DNA from: Moesziomyces globuligerus
Lineage: Eukaryota; Basidiomycota; Ustilaginomycetes; Ustilaginales; Ustilaginaceae
Direction: 5' to 3'
Assembly (NCBI GenBank): GCA_030849465.1
Contig: JARVLF010000023.1
Span: 1 to 64,000, forward strand
DNA length: 64,000 nt
How positions within the stretch are numbered: the first letter of the stretch is position 1; each line of letters starts with the position of its first letter. A model generated the notes under the pieces. The model was not told the origin of the DNA and searched no databases. It was given only the letters and a program-made list of their open reading frames with translations. The translations under genes were made by a program, and so were the position numbers. Below, one piece after another: positions 19,389 to 29,385 of the stretch.

Positions 19389-20713
19389 CTACTCTTCGTC
19401 GAGCGCGCTGTTGACTTCGCGGCTGATCCTGTGCACCGCCTTGAGGTAGATCTTGACCGCCTCCGGGTCCACACCGGGCGTGATGCCGTGACCGAGGTTG
19501 GCAATGTACGCTCCTCCGCCGCCAAAGCCGCCCTTCTTGGAGCGCAGCATCTGGTCCACCTTGGCCTCGATCGCCTCCTTGCCCGCGTACAGCACCGACG
19601 GATCCATGTTGCCCTGCAGCGCCAGTCGGTGGCCCGCCTCGTTCTGGCCGCTCGCATCCTTGAAGCCCGCCTTGCCCGGCGAGGCGAGCTCCACCACCTT
19701 GCGTGCCACGCACGGCTCCACCGTCCAGTCGAGCCCCACCACGTCGTAGCCCGCCTTGACCACCTCGGGCAGCGAGTGGCCCAACGCGCCCTTGGCAAAC
19801 ACGATGAGCGGCGGGCACGGCATCGACTTGGTCGACAGAATGTCGCGCACCGACGCCGCGATCGAGCGCAGGAACGGCAGCGAAAACTGCCGGAAGTCGG
19901 CCGGAGACAGCTCGCCCGCCCACGAGTCGAACACCTGCAGCAGCTGCGCTCCCGCCTTGACCTGCCCGACGAGGAAGTCGGTGCACACATCGGCGATCCT
20001 CTGCAGCAGCTCCTTGGACTCGTCGGGATACTTGAACAGCCACGTCTTTGCCTTTTCAAACGTCTTGCTCCCGCCGCCTTCCACCATGTAGGCCATCAGC
20101 GTCCACGGCGCGCCGCAGAATCCGATCAGCGGCACCTCGCCGTCCAGCTTGGTGCGCGTGAGCTTGATCGCCTCGTATACGTAGCCCAGCTCCTTCTCCA
20201 CGTCCACCTTCTTCCTCAGCTTGCTCGCAATGTCCTTGGGCGTCACCAGCGGGTCCGGAAAGTGAGGGCCCTTGGCGGGCAGCATCTGCACCTCCATTCC
20301 CATGGCTTGCGGCACCACGAGGATGTCCGAAAAGATGATCGCAGCGTCCAGCAGGCCCGAGTACCGGCGGATAGGCTGCACAGTGATCTCCGAGGCGAGC
20401 TCCGGATTGCGGCAGCACTCGAAAAAGTCGTGGTCCTCACGGATCTTGCGGAACTCTATCGTTGCGAGTCGCCGGCGGGGTTAGCAAAGCTTGCAAAGCT
20501 CGATGGGAGCAGCCCAAGGCCAAAATGGTACTCACCAGGCAGGTACCTTCCGGCCTGTCGCATGATCCAGCATGGCGCACGCTCGGTCTGATGGCCGCGG
20601 GCAGCGCGGATGATGAGGTCGTTCTTGAGTCCCTCCTCGGGCTTGCGGCACTCCTTGTCCTTGCGCTGGGTGAACGACTGCAGGTGCTGCATGCCGGGGA
20701 TTTTGGATGTCAT
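19389..20713 (-). CDS. HEM12: Uroporphyrinogen decarboxylase
   Basis: The two exons are 20536-20713 and 19389-20455, with an 80-nt intron (20456-20535, donor GTGAGT, acceptor TAG). They give about 414 residues. Splicing joins [11 protein letters not shown] to [13 protein letters not shown], which rebuilds the UROD N-terminal signature ([11 protein letters not shown]). Other signatures are the catalytic-Asp segment [35 protein letters not shown] (second UROD signature) and the C-terminal [13 protein letters not shown]. The enzyme removes four acetate carboxyls from uroporphyrinogen III in the cytosol to make coproporphyrinogen III, an essential heme step. The start is the ATG at 20713. A second Met seven residues on is possible. 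No signs of damage are visible. Confidence 0.97.
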
Positions 20714-21897
20714 GGTCGGCGTAGCACAGGAGCGATAAGCTGGGAGCAGCGAGGTGCAGGTGTCGGAGAGAAGAACAAGAGCGGGGCCATGCAGCGTCCT
20801 TCTGGCTCGCGTCGAGCGATCGAGGTGGAGTGCGGCACCGGCTGGAATTTGCTGCCTGCGCCTTGGCCCAGAGAGGCCATTTTCAAGCGAGGCTCGGGCC
20901 CTTTGCTCGGTCGCTTCCGCTCGCAAACGAAATCCGGAATTCGGCCATCGCGTCCAAGATGTGAGCTTGTCAAGGCTAACATGGATGCCACATTCGTTGA
21001 TGGGATCGCCTTCCATCGCAAGCAGTCGTCGATGGCTCTGCGTGGCTCGACGCCCAACGTCAGTGCTGACTGAGCGAGCTCCGCATAGCTAAGTTGGACA
21101 CTCGCCGCTTTCGACTTGGCTGACAAAAGATCCGCAAGGTCAAGCATCCGTGTTCCGGTTTCCGCAATCTCGACGGCATCGGGCTGGCATCTGTGGCCTG
21201 TCTCGGATCAGCATGTAGGTTTGACACGGCCAGAGGGTCTGGCGTCCCGCTCGGGTCTGGGCACGTTGCTGCGCATAGCCGACTCCCGCGGTCTCCGTAC
21301 CTGATCCTCCGCGTCCGCGACCATGTTGGTCTTGGTGCGAGCGAGTCCCGAGAATTGCAATCTTGCCGTGCCCTGTGACGGAGAGAGCCATCTTCGCATC
21401 AAGGCCTCGGGCGCCACGTTTGATGCGCTGAGATCAGCGCCACGCTTCTCGGTGCCTTTCTCGCTCCCTCGCTGCCCTGGCGATAGGCTTGTTGCGGCTG
21501 CCTTCGGATCTCGGCACAAAGACGTCCAGCCCAGGCCCCGTAGCCAGGCCCGTCTTAGCTTCGCAGGACCTCGGTCAAGATATGCCTCAGCTTTGCACTT
21601 CCGTGATTCTGACACTCGAGTGACTCTATGTGCATCAGCTACTCATGCTTCCGTGGACGTAGCTTAGCTCTCATCGATGTGGCGCTGAAAGCTCTGCCTG
21701 GCGCGCTTGCCTCCCGCGCGTGGCTTTCGACAGCTGCCCAACCACCTCGGAGGCAGCCTGCACACTGAGCCCGCCCAGTATGACCCGTCCTAGACAAGCC
21801 GCTGAGCGTATAAGTACTGCGACTCGCCAGCCTGGCAGCCCTGATACGGTACCTACTCACCGTACCTCGCCCCACCCCAACTCGAGCGACCGCAACG
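20714..21897. promoter_or_regulatory. Divergent intergenic region, HEM12 and RTA1-like gene
   Basis: These 1.2 kb separate divergent start codons. A TATAAGTA box at 21809-21816 lies about 88 bp upstream of the RTA1-like ATG. No gene is supported. The frames present are short or compositionally poor. Confidence 0.55.
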
Positions 21898-22866
21898 ATG
21901 CCAAGCCTTGCCTCCCTCGATCCACTTTCCCTCGCTGCGACCGTCGCACGCCGCGCTTGGACGAGCGAAGAGCTGCTGCGTTCCCCATATGGATATCTCC
22001 CTATCCTGTCCGCACCCCTCGTCTTCACCTGCCTTTATGCCGTCTCGGGACTGTGGCATTTCGGGCAGAACCTGTACTACCGTCGGTGGTGGCTGGTCGT
22101 CTTGACCGTGGGCTGCCTTTTCGAAGCTGCCGGGCATGCTCTCCGGGTCCATGGTCATTTCCACCCTTTCAATGCGGACACCTACACTGCCATGCAGACC
22201 ATCCTCGTGGTGACGCCTGCGCTCTTTGTCGCCATCGACTTTGCCATCCTCGGCAAGCTGGCCATGCTCTTCCCTTCCGAGTACTCGCTCGTCAACCCGA
22301 AATGGATCGTGCCCTTGTTCGTCGGCCTCGATATGGCTTCGCTCGCCGTGCAAGGCGGCGGAGCAGGTGTGGCCGCAAGCGCACAGATGAACCGCAAAGA
22401 TACCCGCTTCGGCGGCAACATCGTCGTCGCAGGTCTGGCAATCCAGCTGGTCGGATACATCCTCTTCAACACGCTCCTCGTGGTCTTTGCGCGGAGGTGC
22501 ATCCGCAATCCGCCTCCAAAAGCGCTGTGGAACAAGAGCACATGCAAATTCATTGCGGCTACGGCCGTGTCGAGCGCGTTGATCTTTGTGCGTAGCCTAT
22601 TCCGCCTGATCGAGATGGCCGTCGGTTGGGAAGGCATCATTGCCCGATCCGAGTGGACCTTCTACGTCTTCGACGCCGCCCTGGTCCTGATCGCCGTCTT
22701 TATCTTCAACGTGATCAACCCGGCGGCGTATCTTCCTAACCGTACCTCGAAAGTGGAGCACACCAGCAGCGCTATCCCTGTAGAGCAAGATGGCAAGCCA
22801 GAACTCGAAGATGGAGCTCGTTCGCAGGACTCGACGGCGTCTCGCAAGTCGACAGAGATCGCCTGA
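21898..22866 (+). CDS. RTA1-like seven-helix membrane protein
   Basis: The single exon encodes 322 residues. About seven hydrophobic segments begin with YGYLPILSAPLVFTCLYAVSG. The second to third helices carry the family hallmarks CLFEAAGHALR (Glu, Gly and Arg as in the RTA1 'E..GY..R' pattern) and TYTAMQTILVVTPALFVAIDF. LDMASLAVQGGGAG follows (the conserved D....QxxGxG of RTA1/Rsb1 proteins), and then RSLFRLIEM. Family members include Rta1, Rsb1 (sphingoid-base export) and Pug1 (porphyrin/heme handling), all at the plasma membrane. The C-terminal tail is charged and Ser-rich. The substrate is unknown. Lying beside HEM12 makes a porphyrin role tempting, but that is speculation. Confidence 0.9.
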   Translation: MPSLASLDPLSLAATVARRAWTSEELLRSPYGYLPILSAPLVFTCLYAVSGLWHFGQNLYYRRWWLVVLTVGCLFEAAGHALRVHGHFHPFNADTYTAMQTILVVTPALFVAIDFAILGKLAMLFPSEYSLVNPKWIVPLFVGLDMASLAVQGGGAGVAASAQMNRKDTRFGGNIVVAGLAIQLVGYILFNTLLVVFARRCIRNPPPKALWNKSTCKFIAATAVSSALIFVRSLFRLIEMAVGWEGIIARSEWTFYVFDAALVLIAVFIFNVINPAAYLPNRTSKVEHTSSAIPVEQDGKPELEDGARSQDSTASRKSTEIA

Positions 22867-23136
22867 CTTTGCTTGCTCTTGCGCTTCGACACGCCTTGAC
22901 TGTTATCGACGATCGTACATAGAACCCTGCAACGGGTCGGTGACCATGCCTCCTTCCGCTTCAATGTGAATCACAAATGTGAATGCATTCGAGCGCTGTC
23001 AAACATCCTGTCATGGGTGCATAACCTAGAAATAACAGGGCCGAAAAATGGCCGACATTTTGAATCTCGCCGGTGACGCTTTGAAGCCCTTCTGCCGCCA
23101 CTTACCGTAACCTCCGTCTTCTCCTCCATCCATACA

Positions 23137-24819
23137 ATGGTTGGATCTACAGCCACCGGCTGCGGTTCCGGCTTCATAACGGATGCGCTGCCGTACACGA
23201 CGCCTTCTATCGTCACTGTGCTCGTGCTGAGCTCGTACCTTGTTCTTCTTTCTGTCTTCTACCATGCGTTCCAGCGCTTCCTGTCGGCGGGCATCCTTGG
23301 CCCTTTGGTCTTGGGAGCGATCTACGCGCGACCTCTCGGCGACATTCTGCCTCCGGATGTGCAATCGACCGTGCTCGGCTTCGGATTTCTAGGGCTCATC
23401 CTGCTCATCGTCCAGGGGGGCCTGGACGCCAGAATGGGCATCCTGTCCAACCCGGCCAACCTCGCTATGGCGGTGATCGTCGGTGCGACGGGCATCGTCA
23501 TGCCCATCGGTCTCAGCATGGCGCTGTTGCCCTTTGGCTTCGGCTATTCGTATCTGGAGAGCTTTGCCGTTGGTGCGGCACTGGCCTCGACTAGCCTCGG
23601 AACGACCTTTGCCGTACTGAGCTCGTACAAGGGCGTAGCCCCGGATGCCGCGCCGACATCGCAACCGCGAGAGAAAGAATCGTCACAGCCAGGCATTGCC
23701 AACACGCGCGTTGGGACGATCTTGGTGGGTGCAGCGTTGCTGGACGACATCATCGGTCTGGTGATCACCAGCGTCATCTCGACACTCGGCTCATCGACCC
23801 AAGGCGGCAGCGGCTCGATCGATTCGATCGCTCCTTGGACCATCGCCCGGCCTATCGTTTCTTCCTTCCTGCTTCTGGTCATCTCTTGGCTATTTTCGCG
23901 GTATGCTCTCGGGCCTTTCGCTCGAGCTGTGATTATTCCCGCCTTGGTCCGGTACATCAGAGCAGCACAGAGACAGTCGGACGCTTCGAGCCCTGCTCTG
24001 CCAGCAGCGACCGGAGTCGAACGTCTGCTGTTCCGGCTCTACAGCAATGTTGGTGTACAGCAGATGGCGGCTGTGACGTTGCTCGTGTCGACCGTGCTGG
24101 CGTATTCGGTCATCAGCGAGGAGATTGGATCGTCGCTGCTCATCGGTGCGTTCTGCGCGGGTGCCATGATGAAGTACATCTATGCGAGCTGGGAAAAACG
24201 ACCTGCCGGTCTGCGGGACGGGACGGAAAGCGATTCGGAAGTTTGGTCTCCCGAGCACCTCTTGTCTACAAGCACTTCGTTGGGCGTGGTGCAAGAGACG
24301 ATCCTCATGCCGTTTTTCTTTGCGAGCATCGGCTCGGCGATCCCGGTCAAGTCCATGTTTCAGGCCACGACGGTCTGGCGAGGCATCATCTTTGCCGGCC
24401 TCATGGCTTTCGCCAAAGTCGGTGCCGGTGCTTGGATCCTCCTAGCCGACCGTATCGAGCGCTTGCACCAACCCCAACCCACTCTGTCCGACAACTTGGA
24501 GCTCAACTCGCCACAACCCATCCATGGCCAAAACGACCAAGCTTCAGCTCAACCTCCTGCTCCGCCTGCTCCTCCAGCTTGGCCAGCATCGCTCTTCTTG
24601 GGCGTATCACTCATGTCGAGGGGCGAAATCGGCTACCTCATCATCAACATCGCCAACCGCGCCTCGCTCGTCAGCCCGCAGGCATTCAACGTCGCCGTCT
24701 GGGCCATCACCCTCAACACGCTCGCCGGCCCGCTCGCCATCGCCTTCCTCATGCGCTCCCAGTACGGGCCCCTCCTCCGAGGCCTCTCACCAGCCTCTCG
24801 CCTCAGTCGCTGGTCTTGA
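23137..24819 (+). CDS. Cation/proton antiporter, CPA2-like
   Basis: The single exon encodes 560 residues with about 12 hydrophobic segments. Early helices contain ILGPLVLGAIYARPLG and the LGLILLIVQGGLDARM segment, where antiporters carry a conserved acidic residue in a 'GL' context. The ion-binding aspartate pair is ALLDDIIGLV (D203-D204). LIGAFCAGAMMKYI and FFFASIGSAIPV follow late, as in Kha1/KefB-type Na(H)/K-H exchangers. A Pro/Gln-rich cytosolic loop (about residues 455-485) interrupts the C-terminal helices. The likely role is exchange of K or Na for H across an internal membrane or the plasma membrane. There is no RCK/TrkA domain. Localisation and ion cannot be told from sequence. Confidence 0.88.
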   Translation: MVGSTATGCGSGFITDALPYTTPSIVTVLVLSSYLVLLSVFYHAFQRFLSAGILGPLVLGAIYARPLGDILPPDVQSTVLGFGFLGLILLIVQGGLDARMGILSNPANLAMAVIVGATGIVMPIGLSMALLPFGFGYSYLESFAVGAALASTSLGTTFAVLSSYKGVAPDAAPTSQPREKESSQPGIANTRVGTILVGAALLDDIIGLVITSVISTLGSSTQGGSGSIDSIAPWTIARPIVSSFLLLVISWLFSRYALGPFARAVIIPALVRYIRAAQRQSDASSPALPAATGVERLLFRLYSNVGVQQMAAVTLLVSTVLAYSVISEEIGSSLLIGAFCAGAMMKYIYASWEKRPAGLRDGTESDSEVWSPEHLLSTSTSLGVVQETILMPFFFASIGSAIPVKSMFQATTVWRGIIFAGLMAFAKVGAGAWILLADRIERLHQPQPTLSDNLELNSPQPIHGQNDQASAQPPAPPAPPAWPASLFLGVSLMSRGEIGYLIINIANRASLVSPQAFNVAVWAITLNTLAGPLAIAFLMRSQYGPLLRGLSPASRLSRWS

Positions 24820-24949
24820 AGCTCCTCTCGCTGCCTGATTCCAGAATGTAGCAGGTTCACATGGTGCGGAGAAGCATGCCTGAATTTCGCCTAAAGTCTG
24901 TAGTGATGGCCGTGATGCTGAGCTCAAGTTGTCTCGCGGTGATGCCAAT

Positions 24950-27900
24950 TTACGTGTTGGACGGAGTCCAGACGTTGGTCTTCAGCGTCGATCCGCCGCT
25001 CTCGAACGACTTGAGCAGCGTCGAGAGTTCCTTGCCGCTGCTGGAGCGTCGCATCTTGGGCGTGAGCGGTTTCTGCGGCGCGTGGAACTTGCTTAACGCC
25101 GGAGCGTCAGACGAGAGCTGCTGCTGCATGCCCGCCTGGCCGCGCAGCCGCGCCTCCTCGATCGTCATCTGCGGGAACGATGAGTCCCACCCCGAAGACT
25201 GCTTTCCCTCCTGACCAGCTTCTTCCTTGGCGCCTTGGCTCGTGGCCTCAGTCACAGCCTGGTCGTCGGCACCAAGCACCTTCTGTGCCGCTTGAGCCGC
25301 CAGACCGGGCGCTTTGGTCTGCGCCTCGACGCCGATCGCCCTTTTCTCCTCACCAGAGGGCCTACCATCAAGATCCCAATCCTCCTCATCCGCCGGCAGT
25401 CCGCCTGCCTCGGCGTCATCATCCTCGTCACCATCCACGTCGCCGTCTGAGCGCGAGTGCGGCAGCGAGACGATCTCGTCGATGCCGCCATCGACCTTGT
25501 TCGTCGACGTGCTCGGCGTCATCTTGCCCTTCTCGGCTGCCCCACCCATCGTGCTCGACGACGCGGCTTGGTCTGAGACGGCTGCCGTGCTAGCCCCTGC
25601 ACTGTTGGATCCCTGCTTCTCTCCGGTAGTCGGATCCGCCTTGTCGCCCTGCGAGGTCTGCATGCTGGCGCCGGCCATCTCCTTGTTGACCGCCGATACG
25701 CTGCGCTGACCGGCAACGTCGCGCGACTTACCGCGCTTGTCGAGCGCGGTGCGCACAAAGTGGCGGGCGCTCTGAAGTGCCTTTCGGCTTGCGTCGAGGA
25801 AGAGGAAGGCCTGGAAGACGTGGACACAGTCCTCGTACAGTTCGTGACGCACCGCCACGCCGGAGAGAGACGCCTTGTGCGCAAGCAGCGTCACCTCGTC
25901 TCGCAGCACCTCGGCGTCGCCGCACTGGATCAGCAGGGGCGGAAGGCCGTGCATGTCGCCGAAGAGTGGCGAGACGTACGGGTGGGTGAGATACTTGTCG
26001 ATGTTCTCGCCGAGGTAGGCCCAGACCGGATTCATGTGGTCGCCGGACTTGGGCATGGGCAAGTAGTCGAACTCGGAGTTGGTGTCCCACGAGTCGCATG
26101 ACATGGTGAGGTCGACCCAGGGACTGAAGAGCATGGCGCCGCTGGGGAGCTCGTAGTCATTGTCGCGAAGGTAGTACATGAGCGCGAGCGCGAGGCCTCC
26201 GCCTGCACTGTCGGCACCCAGGACGATGTTGCTCGGCGGGATACCGAGGTCATCGGTGAGTCGGAAGTACGAGGCGACGCAGTCGTGCAGTGCGCCGGGG
26301 AACTTGGTGTCCGGGGCGAGGCGATAGTTGATACCGAATACGCGACACTCGGTGTACTTGGAGAGCGAGATGGTGAGCGGGCGATGCGTGGCTGCCGACA
26401 TGACAAAGTAGGCACCGCCGTGGATGTAGAGAATGACGCGCTCCTTACCCTTCTGCTTGCCGCTGCGCCATTCGGCCTGGAGGCGACGCCAGGTCTGCTT
26501 GCCGACGACCCACTCTGCGCTGATCTCGCGCTTGCCATCCTCAGCTGCGTCGGCCTCGGCGAGGAAGCCGCGCAGCCCGCGCTTCTTGACGCGGAAGGTG
26601 ACGGGGGTGATGAGCCCGTCCTTGGGCGTAGGAAGGAAAGCGCCGAGATCGAAGACACGCTGGAGGCCCTCGATGGAAGCGAACTCCGAGTACTCGGCAA
26701 TGTCACGGAGCACACGGGTGAAGACCGAAGTCTCGATGCCCCACGATTTCTTGGGCGGACCATAGATGGCATGGGATGCGACGGCCGTGCCGATGGTGAC
26801 GCCCTGGGAGACGAGGAATGGCAGGTAGCGCCAGGCGTTGGTGAAGGTCATCTTGGTGGGCTGCGTGCGCTTGGCGGCGGGATTCAGACGGGCTGTGGCG
26901 GGCACCTCGGTCTTCTTGTACTGGTCGAGGAGCGAGTTGAGCGTCTTGGTCGATTCGCTGTCCTTTCGGTTGGCGGATCGGCTGGCGCGACGAGGCTGGC
27001 TGGACGATGCGGCGGACGATGCGGAGGGACGGACGGTGGCTTCGGAATGCCCTGTCGACGATGCGGAGGGGCTTGCTTGGCCATCGACGAGGACCTCCGA
27101 GTCCTTTGGAGGACTGCGCGAGTCCTCGGCGCCGGCGGTGTTGGTCGACTGGGGCGAAGATGTTGGGTCGCGGCCACGATTGAGGGTATCCTCGGCAGCT
27201 TGGGCGACGGCTGCTGTGCCAGACACGCCAGTTTGAGAGGGAGTGGATGAGGAGGAAGTGCCGGAGCGACCCCAGCTCTCGGGCATCCATGCCATCATGA
27301 CGGTGAGATCGAGGGCCATAGCAGAATCGCCGCGCTGCTTGTTCTGCGCGTGGGAGGCTTCGGCGCCGGAAGACTCGTCGGTGATAGTGGCGGAAGAATC
27401 AGCGTTTGCCAAAAGGGACGTGTGGGTAGATCCAGGAGCGGGTTCGCTTTGGGAAGTATGAAGCGAGTCGCCGCGCTCGTGAGACTGCAGATGAGTGGCG
27501 ATGCTGAGCAGAGACTGCTGTTTGTGGGGGAGGGCGTCGCCGTTCTGCTGACGCAAGGTGTGGAGGCGCTGGAGGTGGTTGACGGCCTCGACGGCGGTGA
27601 CGGCCTTGCGGAGCTTACGCATGGCCTCGAGGTTGCGCAGCGCTCCATTCTTGAGACAAGCACCCTTCGAAGCCTCCTCGTGGAGTGGAGGCAGGTTGGC
27701 GAGCCAAGGGTGGGCGAGCGCCTCGTGTGCCGTCATCCTCTTGTCGGCGGAGCAGAGGCAGCGGAGGATGAAGTCCTTTGCGGTGTCCGAGACCTCGGAC
27801 CAGTATTCGGGTTCGAACTGCACATCCATCTTGATGATCTGCTGGAAGAGAGAGGGCTGGTCCTGACCGTAGAAGGGGGTGTAGCCACCCAGAAGGGCGT

Positions 27901-28570
27901 AGGCGATGACGCCGCTGGACCAGATGTCGACGGCGGTGTCGTAGCCCTTACCGAGGAGGACTTCGGGGGAGACGTACTGCGGGGAGCCGCAGGCGGTCAT
28001 GAGGAGGCCCTCGTCCGGAATGAAGCGGGAGAGGCCAAAGTCGGAGATGACAATGTCGCTGGGATCGGACTTGTCGCGAAGGAGGATGTTCTCGGGTTTG
28101 AGGTCGCGATGGATGATGTCGTGGTCGTGGAGGTAGGCGACGCCGGCAAGGATCTGCTTCATGATGTGACGTGCGTCGAGTTCGTTGTAGTGGACCTTTT
28201 GGACGAGGCGGTCGAAGAGCTCACCACCCTTGCATAGGTCTGTGACGATGAAGACGCCCTCTCTGGTTTCGTAGAGGTCCCACATCTTGATGATGTTGTT
28301 GTGCTCGACCTTGCCGAGGATGGTGATCTCCTCCTTGAGCATCTTTTCGTTGCTGTCCTTGAGCGGTTTCTTTGCGATGATCTTGAGCGCACGCTGCTCG
28401 CCGGTTGCTTTTTCGACGACTTGCTTGACGACGGCGAAGGAGCCCTGGCCGAGGACATGGGGCAGGACGGTGTACTTTTTGGAGAGGTGGACGGGGAGGA
28501 GGGGCGTGCCGTCCTTCTCTGTCTCGTTGAACCACGAGCGGAAGGCATGGTGGAGGTGGGAGCCGACCAT
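24950..28570 (-). CDS. CaMK-type protein kinase fused to hormone-sensitive-lipase-type alpha/beta hydrolase
   Basis: One unbroken frame of 1206 residues starts at the ATG at 28570. Residues about 34-292 form a complete Ser/Thr kinase: GQGSFAVVK (41-49), catalytic Lys in ALKIIAKK (K63), HRDLKPEN with D156, DFG with D177, and the GSPQYVSPE activation segment. All of this is typical of the CAMK group. A basic helix (RNLEAMRKLRKAVTAVEAV) follows, placed like a calmodulin-binding or autoinhibitory segment. About 240 Ser/Thr/Pro-rich residues lead to a second full domain (about 585-960). That domain is an HSL-family hydrolase with oxyanion HGGAYF (717-722), nucleophile GADSAGG (S788), acid CGDAEVLRDE (D885) and H917. 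A Ser-rich tail ends with a basic RRSSSGKELSTLLK motif. Both catalytic sets look intact. There is no stop, frameshift or convincing intron between the domains. Phosphorylation-controlled lipolysis within one protein is my inference. Confidence 0.88.
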   Translation of the reverse strand: MVGSHLHHAFRSWFNETEKDGTPLLPVHLSKKYTVLPHVLGQGSFAVVKQVVEKATGEQRALKIIAKKPLKDSNEKMLKEEITILGKVEHNNIIKMWDLYETREGVFIVTDLCKGGELFDRLVQKVHYNELDARHIMKQILAGVAYLHDHDIIHRDLKPENILLRDKSDPSDIVISDFGLSRFIPDEGLLMTACGSPQYVSPEVLLGKGYDTAVDIWSSGVIAYALLGGYTPFYGQDQPSLFQQIIKMDVQFEPEYWSEVSDTAKDFILRCLCSADKRMTAHEALAHPWLANLPPLHEEASKGACLKNGALRNLEAMRKLRKAVTAVEAVNHLQRLHTLRQQNGDALPHKQQSLLSIATHLQSHERGDSLHTSQSEPAPGSTHTSLLANADSSATITDESSGAEASHAQNKQRGDSAMALDLTVMMAWMPESWGRSGTSSSSTPSQTGVSGTAAVAQAAEDTLNRGRDPTSSPQSTNTAGAEDSRSPPKDSEVLVDGQASPSASSTGHSEATVRPSASSAASSSQPRRASRSANRKDSESTKTLNSLLDQYKKTEVPATARLNPAAKRTQPTKMTFTNAWRYLPFLVSQGVTIGTAVASHAIYGPPKKSWGIETSVFTRVLRDIAEYSEFASIEGLQRVFDLGAFLPTPKDGLITPVTFRVKKRGLRGFLAEADAAEDGKREISAEWVVGKQTWRRLQAEWRSGKQKGKERVILYIHGGAYFVMSAATHRPLTISLSKYTECRVFGINYRLAPDTKFPGALHDCVASYFRLTDDLGIPPSNIVLGADSAGGGLALALMYYLRDNDYELPSGAMLFSPWVDLTMSCDSWDTNSEFDYLPMPKSGDHMNPVWAYLGENIDKYLTHPYVSPLFGDMHGLPPLLIQCGDAEVLRDEVTLLAHKASLSGVAVRHELYEDCVHVFQAFLFLDASRKALQSARHFVRTALDKRGKSRDVAGQRSVSAVNKEMAGASMQTSQGDKADPTTGEKQGSNSAGASTAAVSDQAASSSTMGGAAEKGKMTPSTSTNKVDGGIDEIVSLPHSRSDGDVDGDEDDDAEAGGLPADEEDWDLDGRPSGEEKRAIGVEAQTKAPGLAAQAAQKVLGADDQAVTEATSQGAKEEAGQEGKQSSGWDSSFPQMTIEEARLRGQAGMQQQLSSDAPALSKFHAPQKPLTPKMRRSSSGKELSTLLKSFESGGSTLKTNVWTPSNT

Positions 28571-29385
28571 CTTGACGTGTTGACGCCGGGACGAGGTGCG
28601 GCGATGCAAGGACAGAGGAGAAGTTTGGGAGGATGGCACAACGGATGATGGCTGTCAGTAATGCTGGATGGGCGATCCGATCGATGCGGAGCGAGGCGTG
28701 CTGCGAGAGAACGATGCAGCGCCCGCAAAGAGGAGCTTGTGGTTCGGGCGCGGTGACTGTGGAGAAGGCGCGGCGAGGGTATCGGGCGAGTGGACGCGCG
28801 GCGCAGTTGTAGGGAAGGAGGTCGGTCGTGGTGGTGATAGGGAAGGGTGAGGATGCGATGAGGCGATTGACACGATGCGACGCAGCTCCGAGTTGAGGCG
28901 ATGTGCAATCACGAATCGGCCATGCTCCGAATGGGGAATGAATGAATGGATGGCGGCGACCACGGCCAAGCCGATGATGCGAGTGATTTTGCGAGGGATG
29001 CCGAGCTGGGCGGCTGTGAAAAAGGCGCGTCAGCAGCGAGCGCTCCACTCGGACCTCCACGCCGCGCTCAGCCAGAATGCGTGTGTTGGGGCGGCTGCAG
29101 CGTGCGCAACACCGTGAAAGCAGCGCCTGGCCCTGAGCGCGTGTGCCTCTTGCCATCGGCACCTGCACCTGCACACCTGCCACTCTCTCCGCTCCGCCCA
29201 CCTCCACTCCCGCCCGCCAGGGCTGTCTTTTTCTTTTCCACACAGCCGCGAACAACAAAGCTCTAACACTGTTCCTCGGTCGCTCCCCACCTACGAGAAG
29301 GTAACGCTTCACAACCAGCAACAAAGACTATAAATTGTTTAAAGAGTTGCAGGCTCATCTACCCACAGCACTGTGCAGGATCGCT
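28571..29385. other. Kinase-lipase promoter/leader and 3' flank of the BRE4-like gene
   Basis: On the minus strand the first several hundred bases upstream of 28570 are pyrimidine-rich (TCATCACC/CCCTCTC-like), as in a fungal 5' leader. The kinase frame is open to a GTG at 28639, but no earlier ATG is in frame. No other gene is supported. Confidence 0.55.

Noticed and set aside
28221..29324. 367-codon minus-strand frame overlapping the kinase start
   Set aside because: It is out of phase with the well-supported kinase domain and has no domain of its own.
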